A DNA stretch of 64,000 nucleotides, taken from NCBI RefSeq assembly GCF_900142225.1, contig NZ_FRAD01000016.1:9554-73553 (forward strand), written 5' to 3'. This document shows, in pieces, positions 8,348-16,788 of the stretch (positions are counted from its first letter, which is position 1; each line of letters begins with the position of its first letter). The position numbers and the translations under genes are program-made. The stretch is from Hathewaya proteolytica DSM 3090 (GTDB lineage Bacteria > Bacillota > Clostridia > Clostridiales > Clostridiaceae). The notes beneath the pieces are model-generated. The model saw nothing but the letters and a program-made list of their open reading frames with translations, was not told where the DNA came from and searched no databases.

Positions 8348-9361
8348 TTATAATTCTCTTCCCTCTACTTCTGCCAACATTTTTAATTTACCCATGAGAT
8401 TAGTAAACATGTCTGGCGTTATAGATTGAGCTCCATCACACAAAGCATTTTCAGGATCATTGTGAACTTCAATTATTAATCCATCTGCACCCACAGCTAT
8501 GGCAGCCTTTGACAATGGTTCTACCATCCATTTAAGACCTGTGGCATGGCTTGGATCCACTATTACTGGCAGATGACTAAGCTTTTTAACAGCAGGTATA
8601 GCACTTAAATCCAATGTATTTCTTGTGTAATTTTCGAAAGTTCTTATTCCCCTTTCGCAAAGAATTACATTTTCATTGCCTTCAGACATTATATATTCAG
8701 CTGCCATAAGCCATTCCTCTATAGTTGCGCAAAGACCTCTCTTTAAAAGTATAGGTTTTCTCGTTTTTCCAAGCTCCTTTAGCAAATCGAAATTTTGCAT
8801 ATTTCTAGCTCCAACCTGTATTACATCTACATCCTCAACAAATTTTTCAATGTATTTTGGAGACATAATTTCAGTGACAATAGGTAAGCCGGTTTTTGCC
8901 TTGGCCTTCTTTAGAAGTTCCAATCCTTCCATCTCCAGTCCTTGAAAACTGTAAGGTGAAGTTCTTGGTTTAAATGCTCCCCCTCTTAAAAAAGATGCAC
9001 CTGAACTTTTAACAGCCTCCGCAATACCCACTATTTGTGCTTCACTTTCTACAGAACAAGGTCCTGCTACTATGCTTAGCTTCTTACCACCTATGATCCT
9101 ATCCAATACGCTAATCTCACTATTGTTAGGGTGGAACATCCTGTTGGCTTTTTTGTAAGGCTCTTGTACATTAAGAACTTTTTTTACGCATTTATTTGCC
9201 TGCAGAGCATCTGTGTCCACTTTACTTGTGTCACCTACCAGCCCTAAAAGCCTTGTATTCTCCCCATCTGATTCATGAATTTTGCACCCAAGTCCTTCAA
9301 TTCTCTGCTTTAACAACTCTATATCCTCTTCTTTTGATTGTGGATTTAATATGACTATCAT
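8348..9361 (-). CDS. aroF: 3-deoxy-7-phosphoheptulonate (DAHP) synthase, type I beta
   Basis: This enzyme condenses PEP and erythrose 4-phosphate, the first shikimate step. An N-terminal ferredoxin-like regulatory domain (about residues 1-70, beginning MIVILNPQSKEEDIELLKQR) precedes the TIM barrel with SIVAGPCSVESEAQI, RGGAFKPRTSPYSFQG and VDPSHATGLK. The ATG at 9361 is preceded by GGAGGAATAAAA; the in-frame upstream ATG at 9415 would lie inside the T-box terminator region and is rejected. It is the first gene of the aro operon. The symbol is used for the family; aroG or aroA would be equally common names. Confidence 0.95.
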   Translation of the reverse strand: MIVILNPQSKEEDIELLKQRIEGLGCKIHESDGENTRLLGLVGDTSKVDTDALQANKCVKKVLNVQEPYKKANRMFHPNNSEISVLDRIIGGKKLSIVAGPCSVESEAQIVGIAEAVKSSGASFLRGGAFKPRTSPYSFQGLEMEGLELLKKAKAKTGLPIVTEIMSPKYIEKFVEDVDVIQVGARNMQNFDLLKELGKTRKPILLKRGLCATIEEWLMAAEYIMSEGNENVILCERGIRTFENYTRNTLDLSAIPAVKKLSHLPVIVDPSHATGLKWMVEPLSKAAIAVGADGLIIEVHNDPENALCDGAQSITPDMFTNLMGKLKMLAEVEGREL

Positions 9362-9412
9362 TTTTATTCCTCCTAATTCATAATGAATTATATTTATATA
9401 AAATTTATATAA

Positions 9413-9705
9413 CAAAAGCTCCCATCCTAATAAAAGGACGAGAGCATAATTCCCGTGTTACCACCTTAATTCATCGATACCTTGCAATATCAACCTCTTC
9501 AAGTACTCCACGAAATATCATGGGTAATACTCTAGCACTATAACGTGTGCAGTATCCGTTCTCCACCTACTGGTTGTTATCTTTCAAGGAGCAGCTCTGG
9601 GATGTATTCAGATAAGCTTCATAATGCGCCTCTCACTAAACGGCAACTCTCTGTAAAATTCAGTAAACCCTACTTTTTCCCTTCAAAGCATTTATATTTT
9701 TAAAT
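9413..9705 (-). promoter_or_regulatory. T-box leader of the aro operon, predicted specifier UAC (Tyr)
   Basis: The conserved T-box core AAGGTGGTAACACGGG reads on the minus strand at 9452-9467, followed by a terminator hairpin (9418-9445, GCTC...GAGC) and a TTTTGTT run. Stem I starts near 9690 and contains AGAGAG and the AGTA motif. Its basal stem pairs GGGA with TCCC, and immediately inside the loop stands GAA-TAC-A. Taking the codon one purine before the basal stem gives TAC at 9604-9606, tyrosine. Uncharged tRNA-Tyr would stabilise the antiterminator and switch the whole aro operon on. Confidence 0.93.
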
Positions 9706-9716
9706 CTATTATTATT

Positions 9717-9745
9717 ATAATAATACACAGACTTTTCATTGTCAA
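9717..9745 (-). promoter_or_regulatory. Sigma-A type promoter of the aro T-box
   Basis: The minus strand carries a perfect -35 TTGACA (9740-9745), a 17-base spacer, and TATTAT as -10 (9717-9722). Transcription would begin near 9710, just before stem I of the T-box. Confidence 0.7.
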
Positions 9746-9799
9746 TATTTACTTTAAAAATAATTCTTGAATAATTTTAAAAAATTATTAACTAAATCG

Positions 9800-9828
9800 T
9801 TGAAATGTTATTAGATTAGTAATATAAT
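9800..9828 (+). promoter_or_regulatory. Sigma-A type promoter of an sRNA candidate
   Basis: On the plus strand TTGAAA (9800-9805) and a perfect TATAAT (9823-9828) are 17 bases apart. No coding gene follows on this strand; a strong terminator lies about 60 bases downstream. Confidence 0.6.
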
Positions 9829-9834
9829 AAGAAT

Positions 9835-9894
9835 ACACCTTGAAGTCTCATTTCAAATATTTTTAGGGAGATAATAAATCTCCCTCTTTTTTTT
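9835..9894 (+). ncRNA. Candidate small RNA, about 60 nt
   Basis: This short unit has its own promoter (9800-9828) and a rho-independent terminator: AGGGAGAT (9865-9872) pairs with ATCTCCCT (9878-9885) and is followed by a T-rich run to 9894. A second small hairpin (TTGAA...TTCAA, 9840-9856) precedes it. There is no ATG or ribosome site inside. It lies between the divergent-facing ends of the aro T-box promoter and the proS terminator, and points away from the former toward the latter. I do not recognise the family; a trans-acting sRNA is the simplest reading. Confidence 0.5.
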
Positions 9895-9940
9895 GTCTTT
9901 TTCTTCACCAAAACTTAAAATGAATCATTATATTTTTATA

Positions 9941-9980
9941 AAATAAGGTATGATGACCCCTCTGTCATCACACCTTATTT
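9941..9980. terminator. Terminator after proS
   Basis: A 17-bp inverted repeat with one mismatch (9941-9957 with 9964-9980, core ATAAGGT / ACCTTAT) lies 15 bases after the proS stop. Flanking T/A runs could let it work in both directions. Confidence 0.75.
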
Positions 9981-9995
9981 TATTATCTTATGAAA

Positions 9996-11432
9996 TTAAT
10001 ATGCTCTTCCCCAATATAAAAGCTTAGTAGCTTTTTTGCCGCAACAAACGCAAGTGTCGCCTATTGGTTCTTGGCCAAATGGTATACATCTAGATGTGAT
10101 GCCTGTTTCTTCTTTTATCTTGTCTTCACAAGCCCTATCTCCGCACCACATAGCTTTTATAAATCCTGGTTTATTATCTGCTATATTTACCATTTCCTCC
10201 ACTGAAAAAGCTTCGGAAGTATTTTCATCTCTGCGTTGTCTTGCTCTCTCTAACATATCTCTTTGTATATTTTCTAACATTTCTACCACTGCCTTTTCTA
10301 GTTCATCAAGGCAAACCACAGTTTTCTCTCTAGTATCTCTTCTTACAAGTACAGCTTGATTACTCTCTATATCCTTTGGACCTATTTCTACACGAAGTGG
10401 TATACCTTTCATCTCACATTCGCTGAATTTCCATCCTGGCATTTTATCGCTATCATCTAGCTTAACTCTTATATCCTTTGCCATAAGTCTTGATTTTAGC
10501 TGCCCTGCTTTTTCAAGAACACCTTCTTTGTGCTGTGCTACCGGAATTATCATCACCTGTGTTGGTGCAACTCTTGGTGGAAGAATTAATCCATCATCGT
10601 CTCCATGAACCATGATTATAGCTCCAATTAATCTTGTAGTAACACCCCAAGAAGTTTGATGCCCATACTGAAGTTTTCCTTCTTTGTCACTGTATTGAAT
10701 GTTAAAGGCCTTGGCAAAATTGTCTCCAAAATTATGACTTGTGCCAGTTTGAAGTGCCTTTCCATCGTGCATAAGACTTTCTATAGTGTACGTTGAGTTA
10801 GCACCTGCAAATTTTTCCTTTTCAGTTTTCTGACCCTTTATTACTGGAATAGCTAGTACTTGCTCACAGAAATCTGCGTATATATCCAGTATATTTAAAG
10901 TTTCTCTCTGAGCATCTTCCTCTGTGGCATGAATAGTGTGACCTTCCTGCCATAAAAATTCCGTAGTTCTTAAAAATGGACGAGTTGTTTTCTCCCATCT
11001 TACTACAGAACACCACTGATTGTATAATTTTGGTAAGTCCTTGTGGGACTGAATTATCTTTGCATAGTGTTCACAAAATAAAGTCTCGGATGTTGGCCTT
11101 ACACAAAGCCTTTCCTGCAATTCTTCAGTTCCTCCGTGAGTAACCCAAGCTACCTCTGGAGCGAATCCCTCCACATGGTCTTTTTCTTTTTGAAGTAGTC
11201 CCTCTGGGATAAACATTGGCATGTATACATTTTCATGTCCAACAGACTTAAGTCTGCTATCTATGTCTTTTTGAATAAGCTCCCATATGGCATAGCCATA
11301 AGGCCTTATGATCATACATCCTCTCACACTGCTATAGTCTACTAATTCAGCTTTTTTAACAATATCAGTATACCACTTTGCAAAATCCACATCCCTAGAT
11401 GTAATATCTTTCACTAATTTTTCCTTTGCCAT
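9996..11432 (-). CDS. proS: Prolyl-tRNA synthetase, archaeal/eukaryal type (ProS type 3)
   Basis: This enzyme charges tRNA-Pro. The 478-residue protein has class II motifs (GCMIIRPYGYAIWELIQ; motif 2 around VVRWEKTTRPFLRTTEF) and a His-rich HTIHATEEDA segment. It lacks the inserted editing domain of the bacterial type. It ends with a zinc-binding-like C-terminal domain (CGDRACEDKI, TCVCCGKKA) and the terminal Tyr of the type 3 family. The ATG at 11432 follows AGGAGGAGATAAG; an upstream in-frame start at 11462 would lie within the leader. It is controlled by its own T-box. Confidence 0.95.
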   Translation of the reverse strand: MAKEKLVKDITSRDVDFAKWYTDIVKKAELVDYSSVRGCMIIRPYGYAIWELIQKDIDSRLKSVGHENVYMPMFIPEGLLQKEKDHVEGFAPEVAWVTHGGTEELQERLCVRPTSETLFCEHYAKIIQSHKDLPKLYNQWCSVVRWEKTTRPFLRTTEFLWQEGHTIHATEEDAQRETLNILDIYADFCEQVLAIPVIKGQKTEKEKFAGANSTYTIESLMHDGKALQTGTSHNFGDNFAKAFNIQYSDKEGKLQYGHQTSWGVTTRLIGAIIMVHGDDDGLILPPRVAPTQVMIIPVAQHKEGVLEKAGQLKSRLMAKDIRVKLDDSDKMPGWKFSECEMKGIPLRVEIGPKDIESNQAVLVRRDTREKTVVCLDELEKAVVEMLENIQRDMLERARQRRDENTSEAFSVEEMVNIADNKPGFIKAMWCGDRACEDKIKEETGITSRCIPFGQEPIGDTCVCCGKKATKLLYWGRAY

Positions 11433-11473
11433 CTTATCTCCTCCTGTATTTATTTTTACCATAAGAATAAAAA

Positions 11474-11735
11474 ATAAACCCCGATCCCTGTAAAAGGGAC
11501 CGAGGTATAAGTTCCGGCGTTACCACCCTAGTTAATACAATGCTAAAACTTACGCATTATATTCTCTCTCAATCAGTTAACGGATTGCTTCCGCTGTAGC
11601 CTACTAAAGTTTCGGTACAGAGCTCCAAGGCTGGTTCAACAGTACATTCATAAAGCTTTTCACCAAACCAGCTTCTCTCTTGAAAGAACGCTACCACCTA
11701 CTATTCCTCTTCATTGCTTTTATTTATTAAACTCA
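11474..11735 (-). promoter_or_regulatory. T-box leader of proS, specifier CCA (Pro)
   Basis: The core AGGGTGGTAACGCCGG is followed by a terminator hairpin (ACCTCGGTCCC / GGGATCGGGGT) and a T-run near 11465-11480. Stem I contains the AGTA loop motif, GAGAGAAGCTGG, and GAA-CCA-G next to the basal stem, placing the proline codon CCA at 11632-11634. Because the cognate gene is known, this leader validates the rule I used to read the other two specifiers in this window. Confidence 0.95.
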
Positions 11736-11748
11736 TATATTTATATAT

Positions 11749-11775
11749 ATTATACTCATTAACTTACTGTGTCAA
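11749..11775 (-). promoter_or_regulatory. Probable promoter of the proS T-box
   Basis: TTGACA (11770-11775) and TATAAT (11749-11754) read on the minus strand, but with a 15-base spacer; shifting to TAATAT gives 17. It begins only 12 bases beyond the NSS gene stop, and no terminator separates them, so readthrough from the NSS gene is possible. Confidence 0.55.
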
Positions 11776-11786
11776 GTGGTTTTATA

Positions 11787-13148
11787 CTACTTAAAAATGA
11801 TTTTCAACAAGCCAGTTGTATTAAGGAATATTACTATGATTATAACGGGAGCTAGATACTTCATGATAAAATTGTACACTTTCTTAACTGTAAACTTAAA
11901 CATCCCACCTGATGTAACTTCATCCTCAAATTCTTCAGTTTTCCAGACCCATCCTATAAATACACAGGTTAAGAACCCACCTACAGGAAGCATTATATTG
12001 GAGGCAATAAAATCAAATAAATCGAAGAAGGTAAGTCCAAATATTTTCACACCACTCCATGCTCCAAAAGATAAAACACTTGGTATAGCTAGCATATACA
12101 GTCCCATTGTTACAAGAAAAGAAGTTTTTTTTCTGCTCATTCCATACTGTTCTGATATGGCTGATACTATTACTTCCATCAAGGCAATAGTGGATGTCAC
12201 AGCTGCTATGGCCACAAGTATGAAGAACAAAGTCTGAAATGCATTTCCCATAGGCATACCTTTGAAAACCGCCGGTATTGTCACAAATAAAAGTTTCGCT
12301 CCTGCTGAAGGTTCTAGTCCATAAGCAAACACCGCTGGAAATATTACCATACCAGCCATCAGTGCTATAGCTGTATCTGTTACAGTAATTTTGGCTGACA
12401 TGGACATTAGATTTTCTTCTTTTTTAGTATAACTTCCGAAAGTAATAGTTATTCCCATGGCAAGGCTTAAAGTGTAAAAGGAATGTCCTAGCGCCTCAAG
12501 AAAACTATTCATAGTAAGCTTTGAGAAATCTGGTTTAAACAAAAAACTAACTCCAGCACTGGCTCCATCTAAAGTAAGAGATCTAACCATTAGAACTACA
12601 AGTAATACAAACAAAAATGGCATTAATATCTTGCTACATCTTTCTATACCTTTTTTAACACCCATCATCACTACGAAACATGTTAAAGCTAGTACTACAG
12701 CTGTCCAAAGCAGTGGGTCAAGGCTTCCCGATACGTGACCAAAATAATTGCTCAACTCCCCTATAGGAATAGAATTAAATTTTCCTGAAAAAGATCTAGT
12801 TATGTATGAAAAAACCCATCCAGTTATAACAGAATAAAATGATAATATGATAAAGGCAGCTACAGTGTTAAGCAAACCATTGTACTTCCATGCTTTTTTC
12901 GGTGATACATTTTCAAAAGATTTAACGGCACTACCTTGACCTCTTCTGCCAATGGCAAATTCGCCTAACATTATAGGCATTCCTATTAAAAACACGCAAA
13001 CAAGGTATACAAGTAAAAATGCTGCTCCTCCATTTTCCCCAACTAAGTAAGGGAATTTCCATATATTACCTAGACCAATAGCAGAACCCACCGCTGCTGT
13101 AAAAAGACCTAGTTTTGTTCCGAATCGCTCTCTTTTCTTTTGTTCCAT
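11787..13148 (-). CDS. Sodium-dependent amino acid symporter, NSS/SNF family
   Basis: The 453-residue membrane protein has the NSS hallmark in helix 1, AAVGSAIGLGNIWKFPYL, where unwound residues bind Na+ and substrate, followed by GGAAFLLVY. About eleven to twelve hydrophobic segments follow, with SLAMGITITFGSY in the helix 6-7 area. NSS transporters of bacteria import amino acids with Na+ (LeuT, TnaT and MhsT types). An upstream T-box shows that an uncharged tRNA controls it, and the predicted specifier is AUC, which points to isoleucine. The start follows GGAGGGAAA. Confidence 0.93.
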   Translation of the reverse strand: MEQKKRERFGTKLGLFTAAVGSAIGLGNIWKFPYLVGENGGAAFLLVYLVCVFLIGMPIMLGEFAIGRRGQGSAVKSFENVSPKKAWKYNGLLNTVAAFIILSFYSVITGWVFSYITRSFSGKFNSIPIGELSNYFGHVSGSLDPLLWTAVVLALTCFVVMMGVKKGIERCSKILMPFLFVLLVVLMVRSLTLDGASAGVSFLFKPDFSKLTMNSFLEALGHSFYTLSLAMGITITFGSYTKKEENLMSMSAKITVTDTAIALMAGMVIFPAVFAYGLEPSAGAKLLFVTIPAVFKGMPMGNAFQTLFFILVAIAAVTSTIALMEVIVSAISEQYGMSRKKTSFLVTMGLYMLAIPSVLSFGAWSGVKIFGLTFFDLFDFIASNIMLPVGGFLTCVFIGWVWKTEEFEDEVTSGGMFKFTVKKVYNFIMKYLAPVIIIVIFLNTTGLLKIIFK

Positions 13149-13214
13149 AATTTTCCCTCCAGTATTATTTAAAGAATATTAACAATTTTTAGCTTATTAT
13201 TATGATAAACTTTC

Positions 13215-13230
13215 GTTCATTTAAATGAAC
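13215..13230. repeat. Perfect 16-bp palindrome in the NSS leader
   Basis: GTTCATTTAAATGAAC is a perfect palindrome located between the T-box terminator and the NSS gene start. It may be an operator or a small RNA hairpin that affects mRNA stability. The sequence alone does not decide. Confidence 0.4.
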
Positions 13231-13265
13231 ATAAGGTTTTAATTTTACGCTGGCCAGCTATAAAA

Positions 13266-13555
13266 ATAAAAAAAACTTCCGCCTCACAAATGTATATAAC
13301 ATCTGTAGAGGCGAAAGTATATTCGCGGTACCACCCTACTTTACAATTTAAAAATTGTATCTTAGTCAAGTCGAGGCTATGCCTGAACTCTAGTCGTATA
13401 ACGTCGACACACGTCTGCACCTACTTTTTGCATTTCGGACAGAAGCTCGGGAGTGATTATTACATACATACTATCGCTAATTCGCACCATACATTAGCTC
13501 TCTTAAGATAAATATTGTATCTTTCTCTCCGTCGTAGCTTTGGTTTATTAATAAT
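13266..13555 (-). promoter_or_regulatory. T-box leader of the NSS transporter, predicted specifier AUC (Ile)
   Basis: The canonical core GTAGGGTGGTACCGCGAA (around 13322-13339) precedes a strong terminator: ACTTTCGCCTC pairs with GAGGCGGAAGT and runs into eight T residues (13266-13310). The basal part of stem I pairs AAGCT..GGAG with CTCC..AGCTT. Applying the same geometry as in the proS leader, the specifier is ATC at 13455-13457, followed by the conserved purine A. That is an isoleucine codon. The T-box call is firm; the codon assignment is an inference. Confidence 0.93.
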
Positions 13556-13562
13556 TTATTTT

Positions 13563-13591
13563 ATTATATTATAAGTTTTTTCATCTGTCAA
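13563..13591 (-). promoter_or_regulatory. Consensus sigma-A promoter of the NSS T-box
   Basis: TTGACA (13586-13591) and TATAAT (13563-13568) are separated by exactly 17 bases on the minus strand, a full match to the housekeeping consensus. The -35 box lies ten bases beyond the stop of the M16 protease gene. Confidence 0.85.
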
Positions 13592-13600
13592 CACTTTTTT

Positions 13601-16600
13601 TTAATAAAATGAATTAATCTTATTAAATATCTTCTTGTTCTTCACAATCTCTCTTTTGTTTCCAACCACAGTAATGGTTTTTTCATCCAACCCTTTTTTA
13701 AACATTTTCTTATACTTCTTTATATCCTTTAATGTGGCTGTCTTTATCTCCCACAGTTCTCTTTCAAGGTCACTTCTCGTTATATTGCTAAAGTAAATAT
13801 AATCGGCATGATTCACCTTTTCATCTAGAGTTTTTGTATTGCAGTACTCCGCCAATGTGCTAATTTTGTAACTTTCCAATTCCTTTGAGCTCATATTTAA
13901 CTTATCTAAGTATAGAGGGACCTCTTCAAATACTTTAAGAGTATCTACAAGCTTGGGGTCTCTGTAAGATGCCATTGCTATAGCACCCTTAGAATTCAAT
14001 AAAATATTTGCCCCATAAGCGCCGCCCTCTACACGTATTTTATCCCAAAGATAATCCATCTCTAATATATTTTTCATTATTTTCATATTTCCATTGTACT
14101 TGTATCCAAGTTTTTTATAATTAAAACCTTCAGTGTTGTACAGGACTTCGCTTTCACACAGTATTGCTTCACAAGTATTTTCTAAAGGAATATCCCATGA
14201 ACTTAATTTCCCTTTATCACTTGTCATATTTTTAGTTAAAGTTCCCAGAGCATTTTGAAAGGAATTGTAGCCTTCATTATCTGTTGTTATGCTTATTGTT
14301 ATGTTGTTTTTGTTAAATATCAACTTAGAAAGTTCGCATAGTTTCTTCGCAACTTCTTGATGCTGATTTTCTATATTCTTGTATACTTCCTTTATAAAAT
14401 CAAAGTATTTTAACCCGTAAAAATATTCGCCTATGGCTTTTTCCTCATAGTAGCAAGACATATTTTTATTCATACCCAAAACTTCAGGATACCTATTCAC
14501 AAGGTTTTCATTTTGACTTATAATGTTGTTAAGGTAAGATTTTAGCACACTTTTGTGGTCAAAATCGCTGCATAGCATCTCGTCATTTAGTATGCACATC
14601 ATATCCTTCAAATTTTCATTTTTTGTAAGGAAAGAAGCCTTAAGATACGCACTAGTCTTATCCATATCTTTTTCATCTGTAAACACTTCAATGCTGTAAT
14701 TTATGCCATTGCTCATGGAATTTACTTTTTTCTCGAGTTCGCCTGTATCCAACTCATTTGTATTCACCTTTCCCATTAAACTAGCTAAAAGTTTTGCGTA
14801 ACACAGATCCTCTTTCTTTAAGTTTTGTAAATTAAAATATATGTTCATTTTGCTAGTTCCATTGGTTGCCCATGGATGATACAATATCTCCACATCATCT
14901 TTTTTCCTTCTACAAGATGGTAGCAAGTCTAGAATAGGGTTTACATCCTCCATCTTAAGCTTTGGTATTCTATCAATGTACTCCTCATCGCTCTTAGAGC
15001 TCTGCCAAACTCTAAGTTGGGAAATATTGTCCATAATAGTTTCATATTCGCCACTTTTGAGACCACCTACGAAGTTCTGCAGCTTATTCATCTCTTTTTT
15101 TGCAAGGGCTTGAGACAATCCCTTCTCAGGGCTTAATATAACTATGCTTTTGTGGTCATTTTTAATAAAATGCTTGTGTAGAACTTCCTCAAAAAAGTAG
15201 TTCTCTTTGGCTTTCATTATAGTTGAAATTTCTTCTTCCTTGGCAAAGGCACCCATGGGGTTGAGTCCGTAAACGCAATAATCTAAAATTCGCCTATTTA
15301 TTTCAGTACCCCTTCCATTGGAAGATGCTCCATACCAACGCGTGCTAAGCTCTAGCTTATTTAATTCCGCTTCTATGATGTCTCTATCTATACCATTAAT
15401 AAAAACTCCTAGCAATGTGTCCTCCACAACTTGGGCAAACCTTTCCCCTTCATCCTTCTGACAATTATATGCAATAATAGAATAGAAATTTTCCCTAAGG
15501 TTTTTTACATAAGTTCCCGACACATTGTTGAAGCCTTCTCTGTGTAAATTCTTGTATACAACGGAGTTTGGATTGCTTATTATAAGAGAATCCAGCATCT
15601 CCAAAGCCATGTCTGTAGAAGGGTTCTTTTCGTCAATGGAAAAATTGTACGTCAGCACAGATTTATTTGATGAATCATTATTTTCATCACTGGCATAAGT
15701 GTATTCCTGCACCGCCCTTTCCTGAAAATGAGAAGATTTTTCTATATTGGAGTCTATACCCTTTAGTTGGTACTTTTTTAAATAATTATTGTTCAAATCC
15801 TTTAATTTTGAGCTTATGTTCATATCTCCATATAAGTATATATATGAATTTGAAGGATGATAATATTTTTCATGGAACTTTTTCAACTCATCAAAGGTAA
15901 GGTCTGTTATATAGTATGGATCCCCCCCAGAGATAAAGGCATAGGTAGTATCAGGATATAGACTTTTGCAGATACTATTGTATAGCCTTCCATCCATAGT
16001 GGACAATGCACCCTTCATCTCATTGTAAACCACCCCATTGTATTTTAGTCCATTGGGAGTATTTTCATAATACCATCCTTCTTCTCTGAATATTCGTTTT
16101 TCTTTATAAAATAAAGGATTAAAAACCATATCCATATAAATATCCATTATGTTAGTAAACTCTTTTTCGTTTGTAGTGCTGAAAGGATATATGGTGGTGT
16201 CTGAGGTGGTAATTCCATTCATATCCTTACTAAGAGAGGATTCCATAACTTCTTTTAAAAGCTGCTTTACAGGGTATTTCTCTGAGCCACCCACAAGAAC
16301 GCAGTGCTCTAAAATATGTGCTACACCTTTATTGTCATAAACAGGGGTTCTAAAGGCTATAGAAAAGTGTTTATTTACATCATTGTTTTTCACAGCAAAC
16401 AACTTTGCACCACTTTTTTTGTGTTGGAAGCTTAAAAGCATCTCTCCATGGTTTTCATTTTTCTCTAGTAATTCAAAGCCATTGTACAGATTCCCTACTG
16501 TAAAGTTTTCATCTTTAGTACTTGAAAACTCCACTTCTTCCGTGTTGCTCTTAGATTCTTGTTTTGCATTTTTATTTGTAGACTTTGATTCTTGTTCAAT

Positions 16601-16717
16601 GCCATATCCTATTTTTTCTCCATATGCATAATTGACGTAGCTTTTTTCCGTGAAAAAAAATAAAGATAAAATAAGCACTAGGGTTGTAAGTCCACAACTA
16701 ATTCTTTTGTTGTTCAT
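13601..16717 (-). CDS. Exported M16C (PreP/insulinase-like) zinc protease
   Basis: The 1038-residue protein carries the inverted zinc motif HILEH at 134-138, followed by KYPVKQLLKEVMESSL and, about 75 residues on, VVYNEMKGALS with the third zinc-ligand glutamate region. The overall size and second-half architecture match the M16C presequence-protease type that degrades peptides. Residues 5-22 form a hydrophobic signal or anchor (LTTLVLILSLFFF), and a Lys/Ser/Glu-rich linker follows, so it is probably outside the membrane. Most bacterial homologues lack such an N-terminus. The start follows AAAGGAG. Confidence 0.9.
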   Translation of the reverse strand: MNNKRISCGLTTLVLILSLFFFTEKSYVNYAYGEKIGYGIEQESKSTNKNAKQESKSNTEEVEFSSTKDENFTVGNLYNGFELLEKNENHGEMLLSFQHKKSGAKLFAVKNNDVNKHFSIAFRTPVYDNKGVAHILEHCVLVGGSEKYPVKQLLKEVMESSLSKDMNGITTSDTTIYPFSTTNEKEFTNIMDIYMDMVFNPLFYKEKRIFREEGWYYENTPNGLKYNGVVYNEMKGALSTMDGRLYNSICKSLYPDTTYAFISGGDPYYITDLTFDELKKFHEKYYHPSNSYIYLYGDMNISSKLKDLNNNYLKKYQLKGIDSNIEKSSHFQERAVQEYTYASDENNDSSNKSVLTYNFSIDEKNPSTDMALEMLDSLIISNPNSVVYKNLHREGFNNVSGTYVKNLRENFYSIIAYNCQKDEGERFAQVVEDTLLGVFINGIDRDIIEAELNKLELSTRWYGASSNGRGTEINRRILDYCVYGLNPMGAFAKEEEISTIMKAKENYFFEEVLHKHFIKNDHKSIVILSPEKGLSQALAKKEMNKLQNFVGGLKSGEYETIMDNISQLRVWQSSKSDEEYIDRIPKLKMEDVNPILDLLPSCRRKKDDVEILYHPWATNGTSKMNIYFNLQNLKKEDLCYAKLLASLMGKVNTNELDTGELEKKVNSMSNGINYSIEVFTDEKDMDKTSAYLKASFLTKNENLKDMMCILNDEMLCSDFDHKSVLKSYLNNIISQNENLVNRYPEVLGMNKNMSCYYEEKAIGEYFYGLKYFDFIKEVYKNIENQHQEVAKKLCELSKLIFNKNNITISITTDNEGYNSFQNALGTLTKNMTSDKGKLSSWDIPLENTCEAILCESEVLYNTEGFNYKKLGYKYNGNMKIMKNILEMDYLWDKIRVEGGAYGANILLNSKGAIAMASYRDPKLVDTLKVFEEVPLYLDKLNMSSKELESYKISTLAEYCNTKTLDEKVNHADYIYFSNITRSDLERELWEIKTATLKDIKKYKKMFKKGLDEKTITVVGNKREIVKNKKIFNKINSFY

Positions 16718-16788
16718 TGTAAGACTCCTTTTTTGTTTTGTTGTAACCCTATTTTGCGTATTTTATCCAAATATATACTATGAAATTT

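Noticed and set aside
10036..10359. Plus-strand reading frame opposite the proS C-terminus
   Set aside because: It is a shadow of the conserved synthetase gene and lacks a ribosome site.
13217..13511. Short frames on both strands in the NSS leader
   Set aside because: They run through the T-box RNA, whose core motif and terminator fully explain this DNA.
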